Part shown: in pieces, positions 60,498 to 64,000 of the stretch
Layout: each line of letters starts with the position of its first letter
Position numbering within the stretch: position 1 is the first letter of the stretch
Source of the DNA: Streptomyces sp. DHE7-1
Lineage (GTDB): Bacteria; Actinomycetota; Actinomycetes; Streptomycetales; Streptomycetaceae
NCBI GenBank assembly: GCA_016432725.1
Contig: JACJDG010000003.1
Coordinates: forward strand, 558,001-622,000
Length of the DNA: 64,000 nt
Direction of reading: 5' to 3'
Notes under the pieces: generated by a model
The model's input: only the letters and a program-made list of their open reading frames with translations
What the model was told of the DNA's origin: nothing
Databases searched by the model: none
Program-made: the position numbers and the translations under genes

Positions 60498-61115
60498 GTG
60501 CCCGGACCCACCGTCAAGGCCCCGTGGCTGCTCGCCCGTTTCGCTCAGGCCGCCGTGGCCGCCGCGGCCGTGGCGGAGGCCGTCCGGGCGGTGACCGTGC
60601 GCGTGCACGCGCTGCATCCGCTGGACACGCCCGAGAGCACGTCGGGGCGGGTCTCCCAGGTGTACGTGAACCTGATGATCGTCGCGGCGGTGCTGTTCCT
60701 GGTCTGGTTCACCCGCGCCCGGCGCATCGCACAGGCGCTGTCCCCGAGCCCTCTGCGGGGCTCGGCCCCGTGGGCCGTGTTCTCCTGGCTGATCCCGGTG
60801 ATCAACATGTGGGTGCCGCGCGGTCTGGTCCTCGACGTACTCCGCGCCGGCGGCCCCGCCGCGGCCGGGCGGCGCGACCGGGTGCTGGTGAACGTCTGGT
60901 GGGCGACGTGGATCGGGCACGCGCTCGTCGCCGGCGTGAGCGGCGGGCCGGGGCAGCGGACGCCGCCGGCCCTGCTCCTGGTGGCCGAGGGACTCGAACT
61001 GGCCGCCGGCGCCCTGGCGATCGCGGTGATCCAGCGCGTGACGGGGCGGCAGGCCACCGCGCTGGGATCGACGTTCCCGGTTCCGGGCGCCGCGAGCCTG
61101 CCGCGTCTGTCGTGA
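60498..61115 (+). CDS. DUF4328 membrane protein
   Basis: A 205-aa membrane protein starting at GTG 60498, divergent from pgm. Four predicted segments: about 12-32 (LLARFAQAAVAAAAVAEAVRAV), 55-75 (VYVNLMIVAAVLFLVWFTR), 92-110 (APWAVFSWLIPVINMWVPRGLVLDV) and 160-180. The SWLIPVINMWVPRG block and W-R-AR motif are typical of DUF4328. Function unknown. Confidence 0.8.
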   Translation: MPGPTVKAPWLLARFAQAAVAAAAVAEAVRAVTVRVHALHPLDTPESTSGRVSQVYVNLMIVAAVLFLVWFTRARRIAQALSPSPLRGSAPWAVFSWLIPVINMWVPRGLVLDVLRAGGPAAAGRRDRVLVNVWWATWIGHALVAGVSGGPGQRTPPALLLVAEGLELAAGALAIAVIQRVTGRQATALGSTFPVPGAASLPRLS

Positions 61116-61131
61116 TTCCGGCCGGGAGGCC

Positions 61132-61977
61132 TCAGCCGATGTGGTAGCTGTCGCCGTACACCTTCCAGTCCAGCGGCGTGTTCAGGTCGAGGTTGCCGTT
61201 GCGCAGGAAGACCCGCTGCGCGGTGTCGACCCTGCTGGTGTCGCTGTGCGCCTCCTCCTGCTTCATGGCCCACACCCGCGCGTCGAGGAAGGCGTTCAGG
61301 TACGCCGTCTCGCCGCCGCCCTGCGCCGGCGGCCCGGCGACGCGCAGGGCCCGGCTCCGGATGTTGCGGAAGCTGGTGGGATCGTCGCCGTCGCCGTGCA
61401 TGACGATGGCGTCGTAGTAGGCGAACTGGCCGAGCGCGCGCAGCCCGTCCGCCTTGCCCCGGGCGACGGCGGGGTCGAAGTAGACCCGGTCGCGTTCGTC
61501 GTTCTGCGCCCGCTGGAAGACCGGGTCCTGGGCGGCCCTGCGCCAGTCCCGGGGGTAGTCGGGGTCCAGGCCGTCGTGCGATTCGCTGCCGTCGACCCGG
61601 CGCAGGGCGGGCAGGTAGCGGGCCAGGACGTTGCCGGGCGCGCGGTCGGTGTAGAGCTGGACGAGGTCGAGCATGTCGCCGGTGCCGGAGCAGAAGCCGA
61701 TGATGCCGGCGGTGTAGCCGCGCCCGTCGCCGATGTCCTCGATGTACTTGTACTGGGCCTTCCAGTCGAGCGAGGAGTTCTCCGCGCTGGAGACGAGCCG
61801 CATGGCGATCTCCTTCTTCGCCGGGTCGTCGAGGCCGGGCGCGGCGGCCGTGGCCCGCGCGGTACGCGGGACGCCGGCGAGCAGGGTGCCGGTGGCGGCG
61901 GCGCCCAGCAGGGCGACGGCTGAGCGGCGGGAGAACGCGGTGCGGGAGGCTGCCGGGCGGCGGTCTGTGTACGCCAC
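61132..61977 (-). CDS. csnA: Secreted GH46 chitosanase
   Basis: A 281-aa enzyme that hydrolyses chitosan outside the cell. The GTG at 61977 gives a Tat-type signal peptide (SRRSAVALLGAAATGTLLAG). The GH46 catalytic pair is E66 (SSAENSS) and D84 (IGDGRGYTAG), separated by 18 residues as in the well-studied Streptomyces N174 enzyme (E22/D40). A perfect 19-bp palindrome just upstream matches the kind of site bound by the ROK repressor CsnR, so chitosan-oligosaccharide induction is expected; no csnR is in this window. Confidence 0.92.
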   Translation of the reverse strand: MAYTDRRPAASRTAFSRRSAVALLGAAATGTLLAGVPRTARATAAAPGLDDPAKKEIAMRLVSSAENSSLDWKAQYKYIEDIGDGRGYTAGIIGFCSGTGDMLDLVQLYTDRAPGNVLARYLPALRRVDGSESHDGLDPDYPRDWRRAAQDPVFQRAQNDERDRVYFDPAVARGKADGLRALGQFAYYDAIVMHGDGDDPTSFRNIRSRALRVAGPPAQGGGETAYLNAFLDARVWAMKQEEAHSDTSRVDTAQRVFLRNGNLDLNTPLDWKVYGDSYHIG

Positions 61978-62026
61978 AGGGACTCCAAAGGGAGGTGGGG
62001 GGCTGGGAGTTGGTCCGTGCCTGACT

Positions 62027-62045
62027 GATAGGAAAGTTTCCTATC
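62027..62045. promoter_or_regulatory. CsnR-type operator of the chitosanase gene
   Basis: GATAGGAAAGTTTCCTATC: perfect 9-bp arms around one G, 50 bases upstream of the chitosanase start. GGAAAGTTTCC-like palindromes upstream of chitosanase genes are known binding sites of the ROK regulator CsnR. Confidence 0.8.
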
Positions 62046-62123
62046 GTGTGCGGCGGGGACCTGTAACCCGTCCGGCGCGAAGTTCGTAGGATCGAACAGT
62101 CCGCTTCGCGGGCCCCCGGGGAC

Positions 62124-63668
62124 TCAGCCCCGCGGCGCCCCGGCCCGCTCCCGCGCGAAGGCGTACAGCTCCTTCGAGGTGGTGATCAGCTCCCGCCGCT
62201 CCTCCTGCGAACCGACCATCGGCTGCGAGCCCTTGAGCGGCACCTGGGCGCTCTCCGGCAGGAACTTCACCGTCAGCAGGCCGATCGCGCCGGCCAGCAT
62301 CAGGTAGTAGGCCGGCATCAGGTCGTCACCGGTGGCGCCGACCAGCGCGGCGGTGACCAGCGGTGTGGTGCCGCCGAACGCGGCGACGGCGATGTTGAAG
62401 CCGATGCCCATGGCCGCGTAGCGGACGGCGGTCGGGAAGAGCGCGGGCAGGGTGGCCGCGCTGGGTGCGGCGAAGCAGGCCAGCAGGGTGGACAGCAGCA
62501 GCACGCCGAGGATCGGCGGCCAGGTCCCCTCCGCCTTGATCAGCAGGAACGCGGGAACGGCCAGCACGATCATGGCGGCCGCGGCGACGGCGTACAGCGG
62601 GCGCCGTCCGACGCGGTCGCTGAGCCGGCCGAGGAAGGTGATCAGCAGGACGATCCACACCATGCCGATCAGCACCAGGACGTCGGCGGAGCCGCTGGAG
62701 CGGTGCAGCGTCTCGGTCTGATAGGTCGGCAGATAGCCGGTGACCATGTAGTTGGTGACGTTGTAGAGCAGCACCAGGCCCATGCAGACGAGCAGGGCGG
62801 GCCAGTGGTTCTTGACGATGTCCTTGAACTCGCTGCCCGCGGACTCCTGCGCCAGGCTCTTCTCGTGGTCGTCCAGCTGCTGCTGGAAGGCCGGCGACTC
62901 CTCCAGCTTGAGCCGCATGTAGAGGCCGATCACGCCGAGCGGCCCGGCGATCAGGAAGGGGACCCGCCAGCCCCAGGAGAGCATCTGGGCGTCGGTCAGC
63001 ATCAGGTTCAGCGCGGTCACCAGGGCGGAGCCGAGGGCGTAGCCGACGAAGGTGCCGAAGTCGAGCCAGCTCGAGAGGAATCCGCGCCTGCGGTCCGGCG
63101 AGTACTCGGCGACGAACGTGGTGGCGCCGCCGTACTCGCCGCCGGTGGAGAAGCCCTGCACCATACGGGCCAGCAGGAGCAGCACCGGAGCGGCGATGCC
63201 GATGGTGGCGTAGCCGGGAATGATTCCGATGGCGAAGGTTCCGGCCGCCATCATGATCATGGTGGTCGCGAGCACCTTCTGCCGGCCGACACGGTCACCG
63301 AGCGGCCCGAAGACCAGGCCGCCGAGGGGTCGCACGACGAAGGCGGCGGCGAAAGTCGCGAAGGAGGAGATCACCTGGGCCGCCGGGGAGGCGCCGGGGA
63401 AGAACACCTTGCCGATGGTGGCGGCGAGGTAGCTGTAGACGCCGAAGTCGAACCACTCCATGCAGTTGCCGAGCGCGGAGGCGCCGACCGCGCGCCTGAG
63501 CAGCGGCGGCTCGACGACCTGGACGTCGTCCTTGCGGAAGGCCCGGCGGTTGCGGCGCAGCCTGCGGGTCAGCTCCTCGCGGACCTGGCGCGGCATTTCC
63601 GCGACGGCCCTCGGAGTCCTCGGCCTCGCCCCGGCCCGGCGCTCGCCCTCAGGCGTCACCCCGCTCAT
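62124..63668 (-). CDS. MHS-family major facilitator (ProP-like) transporter
   Basis: A 514-aa MFS protein starting at 63668 after GGAGG. A basic cytoplasmic N-terminus (about 70 residues, including RRLRRNRRAFRKDD) precedes 12 membrane segments. Signatures: ALGNCMEWFDFGVYSYLAATIG, RPLGGLVFGPLGDRVGRQKVLATTM (loop 2-3 motif), GFSTGGEYGGATTFVAEYSP, WGWRVPFLIAGPLGVIGLYMRLKLEESPAF and GRLSDRVGRRPL. This is the metabolite:H+ symporter group including ProP (proline/betaine) and KgtP; osmolyte uptake is plausible, not proven. Confidence 0.85.
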   Translation of the reverse strand: MSGVTPEGERRAGARPRTPRAVAEMPRQVREELTRRLRRNRRAFRKDDVQVVEPPLLRRAVGASALGNCMEWFDFGVYSYLAATIGKVFFPGASPAAQVISSFATFAAAFVVRPLGGLVFGPLGDRVGRQKVLATTMIMMAAGTFAIGIIPGYATIGIAAPVLLLLARMVQGFSTGGEYGGATTFVAEYSPDRRRGFLSSWLDFGTFVGYALGSALVTALNLMLTDAQMLSWGWRVPFLIAGPLGVIGLYMRLKLEESPAFQQQLDDHEKSLAQESAGSEFKDIVKNHWPALLVCMGLVLLYNVTNYMVTGYLPTYQTETLHRSSGSADVLVLIGMVWIVLLITFLGRLSDRVGRRPLYAVAAAAMIVLAVPAFLLIKAEGTWPPILGVLLLSTLLACFAAPSAATLPALFPTAVRYAAMGIGFNIAVAAFGGTTPLVTAALVGATGDDLMPAYYLMLAGAIGLLTVKFLPESAQVPLKGSQPMVGSQEERRELITTSKELYAFARERAGAPRG

Positions 63669-63943
63669 GGGCGCCTCCCTTCCCACTGCCCGCCGGCCGG
63701 CCCCCGATCGGCCGGCACCTCTCACCGCGTGCCCACCCGTCTGCCCCGCTTCGCACCCGCCACACAGCAAAGTGATCACCCCGACGGCCCGACACCGGGT
63801 GCCACGCGCAGCCGCATTCAGAAGCCGGGCCGCTCAATGCCATGACAGGCGGTGGTTGGACTTACGAATCATGGAGGCGCAGGGTGGACGTGCCCCCTCG
63901 CACACCAAGGGCACCCCCTACGGCACCACCCGGAGACGACCCG

Positions 63944-64000
63944 ATGAACCACGTCGCGGACCCCGCTCGCTACGACGGCACCATGCGCTACCGGCGCACC
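63944..64000 (+). CDS. Aldo/keto reductase, 5' fragment
   Basis: ATG 63944 after CGGAG opens MNHVADPARYDGTMRYRRT, which matches the start of actinobacterial L-glyceraldehyde-3-phosphate reductase-like aldo/keto reductases (YghZ/Kvbeta group, typically ...YDGTMRYRRTGRSGL...). The window ends after 19 codons, so the assignment rests on this short segment. Confidence 0.5.
   Translation, partial: MNHVADPARYDGTMRYRRT

Noticed and set aside
63871..63999. Start at ATG 63871 for the last gene
   Set aside because: That frame gives Arg/Pro-rich sequence without family match, whereas ATG 63944 in another frame gives a recognisable aldo/keto reductase N-terminus.

Overview
This window is chromosomal DNA from an actinomycete, almost certainly a Streptomyces. 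GC content is very high and the third codon position is nearly always G or C. A conservon, a snapalysin/LysR pair, GH46 chitosanase, GH11 xylanase and LAXTG surface-protein signals are all typical of that genus. No rRNA, tRNA, CRISPR array, insertion sequence or prophage was found. The ends cut through an acyl-CoA dehydrogenase/oxidase-like gene (left) and an aldo/keto reductase (right).

Layout. 1-5.4 kb: acyl-CoA dehydrogenase-like 3' end, a PAS-PAS-GAF-SpoIIE phosphatase and a glutamate-cysteine-ligase-type enzyme. 5.4-12.1 kb: a GH16-like hydrolase, then a Cache-domain protein and FadR-type regulator divergent from a polyamine-type ABC transporter (ATPase, lipoprotein, two permeases). 12.1-13.7 kb: small membrane proteins and a remnant of a DMT transporter next to a TetR-like operator. 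13.7-20.2 kb: a conservon (cvnA-B-C-D) continuing into two P450 genes and an enoyl-CoA hydratase; its CvnB is a tandem Roadblock fusion and its first P450 lacks ExxR. 20.3-24.5 kb: snapalysin and its LysR regulator, an alpha/beta hydrolase and a LAXTG surface protein. 24.5-33.6 kb: a large membrane protein, then a leftward sugar-catabolic operon (ROK regulator, Rbs-type ABC transporter, Gfo/Idh/MocA dehydrogenase, sugar-phosphate isomerase). 33.9-36.4 kb: DedA protein, CE4 deacetylase and GH11-CBM2 xylanase.

36.8-51.3 kb is a complete group 1h (actinobacterial high-affinity, O2-insensitive) [NiFe]-hydrogenase island. Structural and accessory genes run rightward (unassigned 542-aa protein, small subunit, large subunit, NifU-like, DUF5947, two small proteins, HypA). 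They converge on a leftward maturation operon (HypX, endopeptidase, HypB, HypF, HypC, HypD, HypE). Together these cover Fe(CN)2CO assembly including aerobic CO synthesis, nickel insertion and proteolytic maturation, which suits scavenging of atmospheric H2 by spores or starved mycelium. 51.6-64 kb is mixed: DUF1360, DUF2267, AI-2E and FUSC membrane proteins, GH25 lysozyme, a maltokinase-cap-like protein, DUF5133, an SGNH lipase, phosphoglucomutase, DUF4328, GH46 chitosanase with a perfect 19-bp operator, an MHS-family transporter and the start of an aldo/keto reductase.

Caveat: about 22 single-base deletions break twelve otherwise well conserved genes. Each is repaired by adding one G or C, nearly always within a short G/C run, and the repaired lengths are multiples of three. 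This looks like uncorrected homopolymer error in the assembly rather than gene decay. These genes are listed as one CDS spanning all frames.
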